Assembly (NCBI RefSeq): GCF_009811555.1
Contig: NZ_BLIN01000002.1
Coordinates: forward strand, 620,001-684,000
Source: Streptomyces caniferus
GTDB taxonomy: Bacteria; Actinomycetota; Actinomycetes; Streptomycetales; Streptomycetaceae
DNA: 64,000 bases
Direction: 5' to 3'
A program made the translations under genes and the position numbers. A model generated the notes under the pieces. The model did no database searches, was not told where the DNA came from, and saw nothing but the letters and a program-made list of their open reading frames with translations. How positions within the stretch are numbered: the first letter of the stretch is position 1; every line of letters starts with the position of its first letter. Of this stretch, positions 15,916-24,407 are shown in pieces.

Positions 15916-16072
15916 GAATTCAGCAAAGACCTCCGCCCTCCCCGCACAGGAGAGCGGAACGAGGCCGAAAGCGCTCTCTGCCCTGACTGCGCCGAGGCCT
16001 CCGATCGACCGGTCCCTGGACGGGACCGTGCCCCTACCGCGCACAGGGGCGCCTTCCGCCCGCAAGGCGGGA
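15912..16072 (+). ncRNA. Candidate small RNA, scr5239-like
   Basis: A conserved Streptomyces sRNA of 159 nt, scr5239, is known from the intergenic region upstream of this histidine kinase (SCO5239 in S. coelicolor). Here the 364-bp gap has no gene but contains a chain of stems: CCGC/GCGG with CTCC/GGAG (15933-15957), GAGGCC/GGCCTC (15961-16001), GGTCCC/GGGACC (16011-16027), GCCCCT/AGGGGC (16030-16050) and CCGCC/GGCGG (16056-16070). A transcript starting in the dre-like site and ending at the last stem would be about 159 nt. Strand and ends are inferred from this fit; scr5239 represses dagA and metE mRNAs in S. coelicolor. Confidence 0.55.
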
Positions 16073-16195
16073 CCGGCCGATGTCAGCTCCGGGCTGCGGT
16101 GCCGGACAGGTTGAGGGTCCTGTCCCGGCGCCGCGGCCCGCGGGTGCTTTCGGGGCCTGCCACGGGCGGTGCGCCCGCCCTCCCCGAGCAGGCCG

Positions 16196-16861
16196 TCAGC
16201 GGGCCGTTCCGCCCGCCGGCCCCGGCCAGACCTTCAGCGCCAGCTCGGCGACCGCTTCCAGCTCCGTGCGCTGTGCGCCGTCCCGCGCCTGCTGGGACAT
16301 CCCATGGATGACGGCTCCGATGTAGCCGGCCAGCGCGTCCGCCGCGGTGTCGCCGGGAAGCTCGCCGGAGGCGATGTCCGCACGGATGGCACCGGCGATC
16401 TGCCGGACGGTCGCCCGCCGCATCTCCCGTAGGGAGTCGGCGACTTCGAGGGACGCGGGCGAGATGTTCAGCGCGGCGCTGACGACGAGGCAGCCGCGGG
16501 GGCGGCCGGGGAGCGTGTACTCGGTCGCGGCCTCGCGCAGCCCCCGCTCGACGCCCCGGCGGGCGGTCGGCTCCTCGGCGAGGGCGCGGTGGAGGAAGCC
16601 TCCGTAGTGCTGTCTGTACACGGCCACGACCTCGTCGAACAGGGCCCGCTTGTCGCCGAACGCGGCATAGAGGCTGGGGGCGCTGATGCCCATGGCGCGG
16701 GTCAGGTCGGAGATCGAGGTGGCCTCGTAGCCCAGCTCCCAGAAGGACCGGACCGCCTGCTCCAGGGCCGTGTCGCGGTCGAAGGAGCGGGGCCTGCCGC
16801 GCCGCTTCGCCACCTCGGCCGCAGGGGTCTGCTTGCTCGCACGGGTCTCCTCGGTAGCCAT
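16196..16861 (-). CDS. TetR/AcrR-family transcriptional repressor
   Basis: A 221-residue protein: after a basic N-terminus (RRGRPRSFDRD) comes the TetR HTH with YEATSISDLTRAMGISAPSLYAAF, then a helical ligand domain containing RGCLVVSAALN, the C-terminal pattern of the subgroup that regulates adjacent oxidoreductases. It is transcribed divergently from an SDR oxidoreductase gene, 173 bp apart with inverted repeats between, so it most likely represses that gene and itself. The inducer is unknown. Confidence 0.9.
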   Translation of the reverse strand: MATEETRASKQTPAAEVAKRRGRPRSFDRDTALEQAVRSFWELGYEATSISDLTRAMGISAPSLYAAFGDKRALFDEVVAVYRQHYGGFLHRALAEEPTARRGVERGLREAATEYTLPGRPRGCLVVSAALNISPASLEVADSLREMRRATVRQIAGAIRADIASGELPGDTAADALAGYIGAVIHGMSQQARDGAQRTELEAVAELALKVWPGPAGGTAR

Positions 16862-16912
16862 GACGGGAATTCTATAGCGGCCGGTACGAAACGCGTGCTA
16901 CGTTTTTCTTTA

Positions 16913-16936
16913 GCGAGCGATACATAAATAGCTCGC
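16913..16936. promoter_or_regulatory. Inverted repeat between tetR-type gene and SDR gene
   Basis: GCGAGC (16913-16918) and GCTCGC (16931-16936) form an inverted repeat with a 12-bp AT-rich spacer, in the divergent promoter region. This is the size and place expected for a TetR operator. Assignment is inference. Confidence 0.45.
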
Positions 16937-17034
16937 CGGGAGGACGCGCGCATCGGTGCAGGCAGGCGCATCCGCGTGCACCCACAGGCATCGGCATCCG
17001 GGGCGACTGCCCGGATCAGGGAGGGGTTACCGCC

Positions 17035-17796
17035 ATGAGCGCGCTCAGCGGCAAGACGGCACTGGTGACAGGCGGCAGCAGGGGGATCGGCCGGGCGATC
17101 TCGGAGCGGCTGGCGCGCGAGGGCGCGCGTGTCGGGGTGCATTACGGCCGGGACGAGACCGCGGCCAAGGAGACGATGGCGAGCATCGAGGCCGTGGGCG
17201 GACAGGCCTTCACCGTCCCCGCCCGGCTGGGCGGGCCGGGCGACGCCGAGGCGCTGTGGACGGCCTTCGACGCGCAGGCGGACGGCCTCGACATCCTGGT
17301 CAACAACGTCGGCACGGTCGGCAGGCGGGAGCGGATCGCCCAGGTCACCGAAGCGGACTTCGACCATGTCTTCGCGGTCAACACCAAGGCACCGTTCTTC
17401 CTCACCCAGCTCGGTCTGAGCCGGCTGCGGGACGGCGGCCGGATCATCAACACCTCGACGAGCCAGACCCGCGGCACGGCCAAGACCGAGCTGATCGCCT
17501 ACGCCATGACGAAGGGGGCGATCGACGTCTTCACCCGGACCCTGGCGAAGGAGCTGGGCCCGCGCGGCATCACCGTCAACGCCGTCGCGCCGGGCGCGGT
17601 CGACACGGATATGAACGCCGGCTGGCTGCGCGGAGAGGCCAACGCCGAGGCGCAGGCGGCGGTCCGGGCGATGTCCCCGCTGGGCCGGATAGCGGACGCC
17701 ACCGATATCGGCGACATCGTGGCCTTCCTGGCCTCGAACGACAGCCGTTGGGTGACGGGTCAGTGGATCGACGCGACGGGAGGCGCGCTGCTCTGA
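17035..17796 (+). CDS. SDR-family oxidoreductase
   Basis: Classical short-chain dehydrogenase/reductase, 253 residues. The cofactor loop is TGGSRGIGRA, the NNVG motif is present, the catalytic Ser is in INTSTSQ and the YxxxK dyad in YAMTK. The C-terminus ends in SRWVTGQWIDATGGALL, as in 3-oxoacyl-ACP-reductase-like members. It reduces a carbonyl or oxidises an alcohol with NAD(P)H; the substrate is unknown. It is probably under the divergent TetR-type repressor. The start is supported by GGGAGGGG upstream (about 17019-17026). Confidence 0.9.
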   Translation: MSALSGKTALVTGGSRGIGRAISERLAREGARVGVHYGRDETAAKETMASIEAVGGQAFTVPARLGGPGDAEALWTAFDAQADGLDILVNNVGTVGRRERIAQVTEADFDHVFAVNTKAPFFLTQLGLSRLRDGGRIINTSTSQTRGTAKTELIAYAMTKGAIDVFTRTLAKELGPRGITVNAVAPGAVDTDMNAGWLRGEANAEAQAAVRAMSPLGRIADATDIGDIVAFLASNDSRWVTGQWIDATGGALL

Positions 17797-18059
17797 CGGC
17801 GTCCGGACGGCGACCGGCGGGCCGACAGGCTCCGACATGTGCGGCGGTCTCGGGCGGCGGTCATCGGCTCGGAGCGCGGGTCGGCACACGCATCCGACGA
17901 CTTGGCGGGCTCCGGCACTGCCCGACACCCCGGGCGGCGGCCGCCGACACGGAGTGCGGGGGGGGGGCACAGGCATCCGACCCGTCATCACCCGGACGGG
18001 AAAACGTGCCCTGTTGTTCGGAGGCGCCACCGGGTCCGGAGGCCCCTGCTCTGGTAGAT

Positions 18060-18071
18060 TGGTCTATACCA
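18060..18071. promoter_or_regulatory. DasR operator (dre) of nagB
   Basis: TGGTCTATACCA is a perfect 12-bp palindrome matching the DasR responsive element. It lies 33 bp upstream of the nagB start, in a position to block its promoter. DasR is released by glucosamine-6-phosphate, the substrate of NagB. The remainder of the 307-bp gap 17797-18103 is GC-rich and shows no gene. Confidence 0.88.
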
Positions 18072-18103
18072 CATGGACCATTCTCCAGAACGGCAGGCCA
18101 AGC

Positions 18104-18886
18104 GTGGAAGTTGTCATCGTTCCGGACGCCACGGCAGGCGGCGAGCTGATCGCGGGGACCATCGCCGCCCTGCTGCGCCGTAAGCCCGACGCGCTGCTCG
18201 GTGTGGCCACCGGCTCTACCCCGTTGCCCATCTACGAGGCGCTGACGGCGCAGGTCCGGGCGGGCGCGGTGGACGCCTCCCGGGCGCGTATCTGCCAGCT
18301 CGACGAGTACGTCGGCCTGCCGGCCGGACACCCCGAGTCCTACCGTTCGGTGGTCCTGCGCGAGGTCGTCGAACCGCTCGGCCTCGGCGAGGACTCGTTC
18401 ATGGGGCCCGATGGTTCGGCCGAGGACGTCCAGGCCGCCTGCGAGGCGTACGACCGTGCGCTGCGCGAGGCCGGCGGGGTGGACCTCCAGTTGCTCGGCA
18501 TCGGCACGGACGGGCACATCGGCTTCAACGAGCCCTGCTCGTCGCTCGCTTCGCGTACCCGTATCAAGACGCTGACCCGGCAGACCCGGGAGGACAACGC
18601 CCGGTTCTTCGACAGCCTCGACGAAGTGCCGCACCACGTCATCACGCAGGGCATCGGCACCATCCTGGAGGCCCGCCACCTGGTGCTGCTCGCCACCGGC
18701 GAGGGCAAGGCGGATGCCGTGGCCCATGCGGTGGAGGGCCCGGTCGCCGCGCTGGTCCCGGCTTCGGCGCTGCAGCTCCACCCGCATGCGACGGTCGTCG
18801 TGGACGAGGCCGCGGCCGCCAAGCTGAAGCTCGCCGACTACTTCCGCGCCACCTACGCCGCGAAGCCGGAATGGCAGGGGCTGTAG
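18104..18886 (+). CDS. nagB: Glucosamine-6-phosphate deaminase NagB
   Basis: Converts glucosamine-6-phosphate to fructose-6-phosphate and ammonia, the last step of N-acetylglucosamine use. The 260-residue length is usual for the family. Motifs are ATGSTPLPIY (phosphate binding), QLDEYVGL and GIGTDGHIGFNEP (catalytic Asp/His). The GTG at 18104 gives the family-typical VEVVIVPD start; the frame is open further upstream, but that covers the dre site. It is controlled by DasR through the dre at 18060. Confidence 0.95.
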   Translation: MEVVIVPDATAGGELIAGTIAALLRRKPDALLGVATGSTPLPIYEALTAQVRAGAVDASRARICQLDEYVGLPAGHPESYRSVVLREVVEPLGLGEDSFMGPDGSAEDVQAACEAYDRALREAGGVDLQLLGIGTDGHIGFNEPCSSLASRTRIKTLTRQTREDNARFFDSLDEVPHHVITQGIGTILEARHLVLLATGEGKADAVAHAVEGPVAALVPASALQLHPHATVVVDEAAAAKLKLADYFRATYAAKPEWQGL

Positions 18887-18933
18887 GCCGCGTCCGACAC
18901 CTGACCTCTGCGAAGCTTCGTTGTCCGAGGCGA

Positions 18934-19041
18934 ATGGAGTGCGGTGACCCACAGCGGAAAGCGGCTCTGCTCGACCTCGGCGAGCTTCTTGAAGCGTGTG
19001 CGGCGACGCCGGGCAGCTACTTGTGGTTCATGGGTGACTAG
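18934..19041 (+). pseudogene. Short open frame, possible gene remnant
   Basis: A 35-codon frame with coding-like composition (LLDLGELLEACAATPGSYL) ends at a TAG just before the transposase remnant. It has no clear ribosome site and I recognise no family. It could be the C-terminal leftover of a gene disrupted by the neighbouring insertion. The 413-bp gap 18887-19299 otherwise holds only this and the transposase fragment. Confidence 0.25.
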
Positions 19042-19062
19042 CCGTACCTGATCCTTGATCTT

Positions 19063-19290
19063 GTGGCGGGCCGGGGTGAGCTGACGGATGTGGCATGGGA
19101 GCGGACAGGGCCGCTGCTACCGCCGGTTGAGGGTCGTGGGCGGCGGGGGCGGGATCACCGCCAGGTGGTGAACGGCGTGCTCTGACGGTTGCGGACCGGG
19201 GCACCCTGACGCGACCCGCCCGAGCGTGAGGGCGCCTGGCGGACCGTCCACGAATGTTTCGCCCGCCGGGCAAATTGCCGCCCGTCTCGC
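19063..19290 (+). pseudogene. IS5-family transposase fragment (inactive)
   Basis: Reading from 19063 gives the N-terminal signature of IS5-group transposases: GELTDVAWERTGPLLPP, then DHRQVVNGVL-stop-RLRTGAP-stop-RD, then WRTVHECFARR. Both stops are TGA (19183-19185 and 19207-19209) where the family has Trp (TGG), so two point changes killed it. The rest of the transposase and the terminal repeats are missing. It sits at the convergent junction of nagB and the GH3 gene. Confidence 0.75.
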
Positions 19291-19299
19291 GCCGCTTCC

Positions 19300-20907
19300 T
19301 CAGCTACCGCTGGCAGGCGCCCGTTGATCACTCCCGTTCGTCGGGCTCCGATGGCCCGTGAGGAGTTCGGCGGCGGCCCGGCCACAGACGCGGGCGGCGC
19401 CGTGCGTGGCGATGTGCGGGGCGCCTCGGGGCGGGGCCTGGGGGACGCCCATTTCGACGACCGCGGTGTCGGGGCGGGCGGCGAGGAGGGCGTGCAGCGC
19501 GTCGGCCATCCACGGGTGGCGGTGGACGTCGCGGACCACGGCGACGACGCGCCGGTCCCCGGCCGCCGTGAGCAGACCGTCGATCAGCGCGGCCGGGCCG
19601 GCCGCGGCGGCGGACTCGGCGGTGCAGGTGGCGGTCTCGGTGCCCGGGAGCAGGCGGGCCAGTTCGGCGGCGACGCCCCAGGGGGTGTCGTCCCCCACGG
19701 CGAAATTGGCGAGGGGGGTGAAGGCGACGACGTAGGCGGGCGTGGTCAGTGGCTCGTACGGGCCGTCGGCGGTCAGGCGCAGGGCGCGCCGGGCCGCGGT
19801 GAGACCGATCCCGGGCGCGGGCGCGGCCCCCTCCCCCGCGTCCGCGCGCCGGGTCCAGCGCGCGAGGGCCCGCACCCGTGCCGCGGCGTCGGCGAGCCGG
19901 TCCGCCGACAGCTCGCCGTCGCGCACCGCCCGCACCAGGGCATCGCGCAACCGCAGCACCGTGTCCTCGTCCGCGAGTCCGCCGCCCACACAGATGGCGT
20001 CGGCGCCCGCCGCGAGGGCCAGCACGCTGCCGCGTTCGAGGCCGTAGGTGGCGGAGATGGCCTGCATCTCCATCCCGTCGGTGACGATCAGCCCGTCGAA
20101 GCCGAGGCCGCCCTCGGCGACGGGGGCGCGCAGCAGCCCGTGCAGCGCGGCCGGGCTGAGCGTGGCGGGACGGTCGCCGTCCAGTGCGGGCAGCAGGATG
20201 TGTGCGCTCATCACGGCCCGGGTGCCGGCGGCGACGGCGGCGCGGAACGGCACCAGTTCCCGGGCGTGGAGGGTGGCCAGGTCGGCGGTGATGCGCGGCA
20301 GGTCGTGGTGGGAGTCGACGGCGGTGTCGCCGTGGCCGGGGAAGTGCTTGGTGCAGGCGGCGACACCGGCGGACTGCAGGCCGTCGACGTAGGCGGCGGT
20401 GTGCCGGGCGACCAGCTGCGGATCGGCGCCGAAGGACCGGACGCCGATGACCGGGTTGGCGGGGTTGGAGTTGACGTCGGCGGAGGGGGCCCAGTTGAGG
20501 TTGACACCGCAGTCGGCCAGCCGGCGGCCGAGTTCCCGGGCGACCTCGCGGGTCAGATCGGTGTCGTCGACGGCGCCGAGCGCATGGTTGCCGGGGAAGG
20601 AGGAGCCGCCGCGCACTTCGAGGCGGGTGACGTCGCCGCCTTCCTCGTCGATGGCGACGAGGAGGTCCTCCTGTTCGGTGCGCAACCGGGACGTCAGCGC
20701 GGCGAGTTGTGCGGGGTCGGCGACATTGCGGCCGAAGAGGCCGACCGAGGTCAGCCCCTCGCCGAGCCGGCGCAGCAGCCAGTCGGGGGCGGTGGTGCCG
20801 GCGAAGCCCGGCTGGAGGACGGCGAGCGCGTCGCGGGTGAGGGTGTCGGCGGAGCGCACGGAGCGCACGGAGCGTGCGGAGCCTGCAGAACCTGCGAACG
20901 GGGTCAT
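19300..20907 (-). CDS. Glycoside hydrolase family 3 beta-N-acetylhexosaminidase (NagZ-like)
   Basis: A 535-residue GH3 enzyme. The family signature with the catalytic His/Asp dyad is KHFPGHGDTAVDSHHDLP and the nucleophile Asp is in IVTDGMEM. A C-terminal alpha/beta domain of about 180 residues follows, as in two-domain GH3 glucosaminidases. I see no signal peptide, so it probably acts in the cytoplasm on chitobiose or GlcNAc-containing sugars imported by DasABC. It starts 9 bp after dasC on the same strand and is the last gene of the das operon. The start at 20907 is followed by a Ser/Arg-rich stretch of short repeats (ARSVRSVRSAD). Confidence 0.9.
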   Translation of the reverse strand: MTPFAGSAGSARSVRSVRSADTLTRDALAVLQPGFAGTTAPDWLLRRLGEGLTSVGLFGRNVADPAQLAALTSRLRTEQEDLLVAIDEEGGDVTRLEVRGGSSFPGNHALGAVDDTDLTREVARELGRRLADCGVNLNWAPSADVNSNPANPVIGVRSFGADPQLVARHTAAYVDGLQSAGVAACTKHFPGHGDTAVDSHHDLPRITADLATLHARELVPFRAAVAAGTRAVMSAHILLPALDGDRPATLSPAALHGLLRAPVAEGGLGFDGLIVTDGMEMQAISATYGLERGSVLALAAGADAICVGGGLADEDTVLRLRDALVRAVRDGELSADRLADAAARVRALARWTRRADAGEGAAPAPGIGLTAARRALRLTADGPYEPLTTPAYVVAFTPLANFAVGDDTPWGVAAELARLLPGTETATCTAESAAAAGPAALIDGLLTAAGDRRVVAVVRDVHRHPWMADALHALLAARPDTAVVEMGVPQAPPRGAPHIATHGAARVCGRAAAELLTGHRSPTNGSDQRAPASGS

Positions 20908-20915
20908 ATGCGGCG

Positions 20916-21755
20916 TTATCCCTTCACTGCGCCGGAGGTGAGACCGCCGACCGCCTTGCGTTGCAGGAACAGGAAGAGGACCAGGATCGGGACGGCGAAG
21001 ATCGAGGCGGCGGCCATGGTGGCGCCCCAGTCGTCCCCGAACTGGCTCTGGAACTGCGAGAGCCACAATGGCAGGGTGCCCATGGCCGGTTCCTTGTTGA
21101 GGACCAGCACCAGCGGGAATTCGTTCCATGCGGTGATGAAGCCGAAGAGCGAGGTGGCCATCAGACCGGGCGCCAGCAGCGGGAAGACCACCTTGAGGAA
21201 CGCCTGCCGCCGCGAGCAGCCGTCGACCATCGCCGACTCCTCCAGCTCCTTGGGCACCGCGGCGACATACCCGCGGAGCGTCAGCAGGGTGAAGGGCAGC
21301 ACCATCAGCATGTAGAAGCAGGTGAGCGGCACCAGGCTGTTGAGCAGGTCCGCGTCCCGGACGATCATGTAGATGGAGATCACCATGACCTCCCAGGGCG
21401 CCATCTGGGCGATCATGAAGGTCAGCAGGATGCCCCGGCGGCCCTTGAAGCGCATACGGGTCAGGGCGAACGCCCCGCAGAGCGCGATCACCAGCGACAG
21501 GCCGACGGCGAGCACCGTCACCACGACGGAGTTCCCGGCCAGCGTCCAGAAGTGGGGGGCGTTCACCGCGGTCGCGAAGTGCTCGGCGGTGCCGTGGAAG
21601 GGGAACCACACGGGTTCCTCGGTGATGATGTCCCGGGTCGGCTTGAAGGCCGTGCTGAACATCCAGTAGACGGGGAAGACGAAGCCGAGGGCGAGCACGA
21701 TCGCCGTGGCATTGGGCCAGATACGGCCGGCCGTCGCGAGAGCAGCGCGCTTCAC
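20916..21755 (-). CDS. dasC: Chitobiose ABC transporter permease DasC
   Basis: Inner-membrane permease of the CUT1 sugar ABC family, 279 residues with six hydrophobic helices. The EAA loop that contacts the ATPase is EESAMVDGCSRRQAFLKVVF. The GTG start at 21755 overlaps the dasB stop in GTGA, so the two are translationally coupled. It works with DasB and the lipoprotein DasA. No ATPase gene is in the operon; in Streptomyces the shared ATPase MsiK, encoded elsewhere, energises it. Confidence 0.93.
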   Translation of the reverse strand: MKRAALATAGRIWPNATAIVLALGFVFPVYWMFSTAFKPTRDIITEEPVWFPFHGTAEHFATAVNAPHFWTLAGNSVVVTVLAVGLSLVIALCGAFALTRMRFKGRRGILLTFMIAQMAPWEVMVISIYMIVRDADLLNSLVPLTCFYMLMVLPFTLLTLRGYVAAVPKELEESAMVDGCSRRQAFLKVVFPLLAPGLMATSLFGFITAWNEFPLVLVLNKEPAMGTLPLWLSQFQSQFGDDWGATMAAASIFAVPILVLFLFLQRKAVGGLTSGAVKG

Positions 21756-22792
21756 AGCTCGTTCTCCTCTTGTCGTTCCTGCCGGAGCGTCAGGCGCAGG
21801 TAGTACGCGGTCATCGCCAGCAGCACCACGATCGTCAGCAGGGAGATCGCGGCGCCCATGCCGAAGTGGAGGTTGCCGACGCCCTCGGTGAAGGCGTAGA
21901 TCGGCAGTGTCTCGGTGAGCCGGTCGGGGCCGCCCTGATTGATCGCGAAGATCTGCGGGAACGCCTTGAAGACCCAGATGATCTCCAGGAACGTCGTGGC
22001 CAGGAAGAACGGCTTGAGGAAGGGGAAGGTGACGGAGGTGAAGACCTTCCAGGTGCCGGCGCCGTCCATCCGGGCCGCCTCGTAGAGCTCCCTGGGGATG
22101 GTCGTGGTGGCGGCGTAGAGGTTCAGGGCCACGAAGGGCAGCGACTGCCAGACGATCAGTACGGTGATCACGGAGAAGGCCGACAGCTGGGTGCCGACCC
22201 AGTCGTAGTGGGCCATGGCGTGCCAGCCCGCCGTGTCCAGCAGCCAGTTGACGACGCCGTAGCGGGAGTCGAAGAGCCACTGGAAGACGGTGGTGGCGGC
22301 GATCACCGGCATGGCCCAGGCCAGCACCAGCGCCAGGGACAGCGTGAGACGCATCTTCTTGCCGAGCCGGGCCAGCAGCAGTCCGATCAGCACCCCGAGG
22401 ACCATGATCAGGACGACGTTGACCGCGGTGAAGACGAGGGTGCGGAGGGTGACCCGCCAGAACTGCTCGCTGCCCAGGATCTCCTGGTAGTTGCCCACCC
22501 CGCGCCAGTCGGTGAGGTGCTGGATCAGCTCCTTCATATTGAGGTTCTGGAAGGAGAGCAGGAGGTTGCGGACCATGGGCCAGCCCAGGAGGACCGCGGT
22601 CGCGAGCAGGGCGGGCAGCAGGAGGAGATACGGGGTGCGGCGGGCGGGAGAACGAGGAGCGCGGCGGGAGAGGGCTCGAAGGCCGCCGCGTCCGCCCGGC
22701 CGGCTGCCCCCGTCCCGCCCGGCGGGCGGCGCGTCCCCCTTGCCGGTCTGCGGCGCGGCCTTGCCCACCGCGTCGTCGAGCTGCGCCGCCAT
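21752..22792 (-). CDS. dasB: Chitobiose ABC transporter permease DasB
   Basis: CUT1-family permease of 346 residues: a polar Gly/Pro/Arg-rich N-terminal cytoplasmic tail of about 50 residues, then six membrane segments, with the EAA loop YEAARMDGAGTWKVFTSVTF. It forms the membrane channel with DasC. A GGGGGAG ribosome site precedes the ATG at 22792. The gap to dasA is 104 bp and contains no evident terminator, consistent with a dasABC operon. Confidence 0.93.
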   Translation of the reverse strand: MAAQLDDAVGKAAPQTGKGDAPPAGRDGGSRPGGRGGLRALSRRAPRSPARRTPYLLLLPALLATAVLLGWPMVRNLLLSFQNLNMKELIQHLTDWRGVGNYQEILGSEQFWRVTLRTLVFTAVNVVLIMVLGVLIGLLLARLGKKMRLTLSLALVLAWAMPVIAATTVFQWLFDSRYGVVNWLLDTAGWHAMAHYDWVGTQLSAFSVITVLIVWQSLPFVALNLYAATTTIPRELYEAARMDGAGTWKVFTSVTFPFLKPFFLATTFLEIIWVFKAFPQIFAINQGGPDRLTETLPIYAFTEGVGNLHFGMGAAISLLTIVVLLAMTAYYLRLTLRQERQEENEL

Positions 22793-22896
22793 GGGCCCCT
22801 GCTCCCCCTTGTGTCGCCGTGAATCCTCGGTACGCCTGCCGCCAGGTCCCGTGCCTGCGGGGCCGGAAGCGCCCGGCCCCGCACACCGCCCGCCGG

Positions 22897-24165
22897 CTAT
22901 TGCTTGGCGAGCCGCGCGTTGATCTCGGATGCGATGTCCTTGGCGGCATCGGCCGGGGACTTACCGCCCAGAACGGCCGTCATATAGCTCTTGACCGGAT
23001 TCGGTACGTTCTCCACGGCGGCCCACTGGGGAATCAGCGGAGTGGTGCCGCCGGACTTCTCCGCGGCGGGTGCGGCGGCCGCGGCGGCCGGGTTCTCCTG
23101 TGCGGCACCGGCCAGGTCGGCTGACTTCGGGGTCCAGCCGGCCTCCTTGACCATCTGGCCGTCGTTCTGCTTCGACAGGGCGACCTTCAGGAATTCCTTG
23201 GCGAGTTCCTGGTTCTTTCCCATACCGGCGACGGCGAAGTTGGAGCCACCGAGGAATACGCCCTCGGGCTTGTCCGCTGTCTCGCCGGGGATGGTGAAGA
23301 AGCCGATGTCCTTCTTGATTTCCGGGTTGGCCTTGACGGCGGTGGCGGCCTCGTAGCCCATGGCGATGACGGCGCCGGTCCGGCCCTTGGCGAAGACCTC
23401 GGCCTGCTGCGGGGTGGCCTCGTCCTTGTTCTTGGGGGCGGTGCTGAAGGCCTGGTACTGCCGGTAGAGGTCCATGGCCTTGGCGACCTTGGGGTCACCG
23501 AGGTTCGAGACCCACCTGCCGCCCTGCTTCTTCACCAGGTCGGCGCCGGTGCCGATGGTCAGGCCGTCGAAGAAGTACCAGTTCTGGCCGGGGAGATAGA
23601 GCGGCTCCGCGTCGGTCTTCTTCTTGATGGCGCCGAAGGCCTTGAAGAGCTCGCTGCGCGTCGTGGGGGTGCCCTTGAGACCGGCCCGGGCCCAGATCTT
23701 CTTGTTGTACATCACCACGCGGTTTCCGGCGTACCACGGCAGTGCGTACTGCTTTCCGTCCACGAGCGAGGCCTTGTTGAAGGCGTCGTTCCAGTCGGAG
23801 CCGATCTCCTTCTTCAGATCGCCGAGCTCGGCCAGCGCACCCGCCTTGGCGTAGGCGGCGGTCTGGGTGTTGCCGATTTCGACGACGTCCGGCGGGCTGT
23901 CCTCGGACAGGGCGGTGCTCAGCTTCTGCTGAATGCCGTTCCACTGCTGGACCTTGAAGTCGACGGTGGCGCCGGTCTTCTTCCTGAACTGCTCGGAGAC
24001 CTGTTTGGTCCACTGCGCCGGATTCGAACCGCTCATCACCCAAACGGTCAGCTTCCGGCCCTTGAACCCGTCCGCGCCCGCCGCGTTGCCGCCGCCGGAC
24101 CCACAGGCAGCGACACCCACCAGCATCCCCGCGACCGCCGTCGCCGCTATGAGCCCACGCTTCAT
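22897..24165 (-). CDS. dasA: Chitobiose-binding lipoprotein DasA
   Basis: Extracellular solute-binding protein of 422 residues. A lipoprotein signal ends in VGVAACGS with lipidated C21, followed by a Gly-rich linker and a family-1 sugar-binding domain (LTVWVMSGSNPAQWTKQ). It captures N,N'-diacetylchitobiose for DasBC and is known to affect development in S. coelicolor. A GGGGGAG ribosome site precedes the ATG at 24165. Two dre sites upstream place it under DasR, which is encoded divergently. Confidence 0.94.
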   Translation of the reverse strand: MKRGLIAATAVAGMLVGVAACGSGGGNAAGADGFKGRKLTVWVMSGSNPAQWTKQVSEQFRKKTGATVDFKVQQWNGIQQKLSTALSEDSPPDVVEIGNTQTAAYAKAGALAELGDLKKEIGSDWNDAFNKASLVDGKQYALPWYAGNRVVMYNKKIWARAGLKGTPTTRSELFKAFGAIKKKTDAEPLYLPGQNWYFFDGLTIGTGADLVKKQGGRWVSNLGDPKVAKAMDLYRQYQAFSTAPKNKDEATPQQAEVFAKGRTGAVIAMGYEAATAVKANPEIKKDIGFFTIPGETADKPEGVFLGGSNFAVAGMGKNQELAKEFLKVALSKQNDGQMVKEAGWTPKSADLAGAAQENPAAAAAAPAAEKSGGTTPLIPQWAAVENVPNPVKSYMTAVLGGKSPADAAKDIASEINARLAKQ

Positions 24166-24201
24166 TGCGCTCTCCCCCTCGAGGCCGGGTGTGGTCTTTA
24201 A

Positions 24202-24237
24202 TGGTTTAGACCAGCGCCCGCAGCTTGGCCTAGACCA
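24202..24237. promoter_or_regulatory. Two DasR operators (dre) in the dasA-dasR intergenic region
   Basis: TGGTTTAGACCA (24202-24213) and TGGCCTAGACCA (24226-24237) each match the dre core at 11 of 12 positions, 12 bp apart. They lie 37-72 bp upstream of dasA in the divergent dasA/dasR promoter region. A weaker half site, TGGTCTTTA, is at 24192. This is the known arrangement of the S. coelicolor dasA promoter. Confidence 0.9.
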
Positions 24238-24407
24238 TTGGGGGTGTCAAGGGTGTATAAGAGTCGCTGTCAGGTCCGTTACCGGACCGACATCTGGCGA
24301 GCGGGGACCTGCAAGGGAGCGCGGGAAACCCACCCGTGCCACGATGTGAGCCGCTACGTACGGAGGAGCCGGTGACGGCAGTGCCACAGGAGTCGGAGAG
24401 GCGGGTC

